Assembly: GCA_013397075.1 (NCBI GenBank)
Contig: VWZS01004784.1
Location: forward strand, 321,263-385,262
DNA from: Rhabdornis inornatus
Taxonomy: Eukaryota; Chordata; Aves; Passeriformes; Rhabdornithidae
DNA: 64,000 bases
Direction of reading: 5' to 3'
Part shown: one piece after another, positions 63,668 through 64,000 of the stretch
Layout: each line of letters begins with the position of its first letter
Position numbering within the stretch: the first letter of the stretch is position 1
Program-made: the position numbers and the translations under genes
The notes under the pieces: generated by a model
What the model saw: only the letters and a program-made list of their open reading frames with translations
What the model was told of the DNA's origin: nothing
Databases searched by the model: none

Positions 63668-63800
63668 ATCTTAGAATGCTTTGGGTTGGAAGGGACCTTT
63701 AAAGGCCATCTAGTCCAACCCCCTTGCAATGAGCAGGGACATCTTCAGTTACCTTAGGTTGCTCAGAGCCGTGTCCCACCTGACCTTGACTGTTTCCTGG
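63668..63800 (-). repeat. CR1 LINE 3' end, avian type
   Basis: The plus strand shows the reverse complement of the avian CR1 tail: TTAGAATGCTTTGGGTTGG, AAGGGACCTTTAAAGGCCAT, CTAGTCCAACCCCCTTGCAA, GAGCAGGGACATCTTCAG, AGGTTGCTCAGAGCC and CCTGACCTTGACTGTTTCC. The 3' terminus is at about 63668. Similarity fades near 63800, giving a typical 5'-truncated copy of about 130 bp. Confidence 0.95.
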
Positions 63801-64000
63801 TGCTTTCCCAGAGAAGCATTCCCAGTGTGGGGTGAAGGGCAGTTTTGCACTGCCCTGCTCTGTGTTGGCCTGTGTACTGCAGCATGCAGCTGCTAGCGAG
63901 TGATTTGGTGTCTCCACCTCAGTCACCACAGCCAAACCCATTTCTCTTGGCACTCCTGCCCCTGCAGGCTGCTGGTTAGATATGTTTTTTCATAGTCTGT
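63801..64000. other. Non-coding right edge
   Basis: No gene or repeat is recognised in these 200 bp; they may belong to the same CR1 copy further upstream or be unique. Confidence 0.5.

Overview
This window is vertebrate nuclear DNA, very probably from a bird. The evidence is the repeats. Two fragments carry the avian CR1 LINE 3' end: 40246-40351 on + and 63668-63800 on -. An older, sauropsid-type CR1 3' end lies at 60485-60775 (+) and another at 9233-9385 (-). There is a 5' piece of an avian ERVL-type LTR (42081-42240) and an ERVK-like solo LTR bounded by a 6-bp target duplication (31941-32322). A songbird is plausible, but I cannot fix the species. Nothing looks prokaryotic: there are no operons, no long ORFs, no rRNA, no convincing tRNA and no CRISPR array.

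No protein-coding gene can be supported. The longest open frame is 187 codons (8641-9204, -). It has no recognisable domain and fits chance in a locally GC-richer patch. The window reads as a gene desert or the inside of a very large intron: AT-rich unique sequence, scattered decayed repeats, microsatellites and homopolymers, with no CpG island noticed by eye.

Layout. At 1-6.2 kb there is unique sequence with old MIR-like SINE remnants. At 6.28-7.85 kb lies the most striking structure: two inverted arms of about 250-266 bp, roughly 98% identical by eye, 1,045 bp apart, carrying a CR1-like reverse-transcriptase C-terminal peptide. At 9-14.5 kb are ancient CR1 fragments and another MIR. From 16 to 31 kb there is mostly unique sequence with a TA microsatellite and A/T-rich tracts. 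At 31.9-32.3 kb is the solo LTR. At 40-42.3 kb are a CR1 tail, a GC-richer stretch and the ERVL LTR fragment. At 44.1 kb are GT and TTTA repeats beside the single undetermined base (44194). From 46.9 to 60 kb there is mostly unique sequence with faint ancient-repeat motifs. From 60 to 64 kb are an ancient CR1 tail, a 27-base poly(T) and a younger CR1 tail.

No genes act together here. The functional candidates are non-coding: possible conserved elements (for example around 4970-5290 and 18600-18900), the long inverted repeat, which would form double-stranded RNA if transcribed through, and the promoter and polyadenylation signals inside the solo LTR. I did not find a convincing new biological system.
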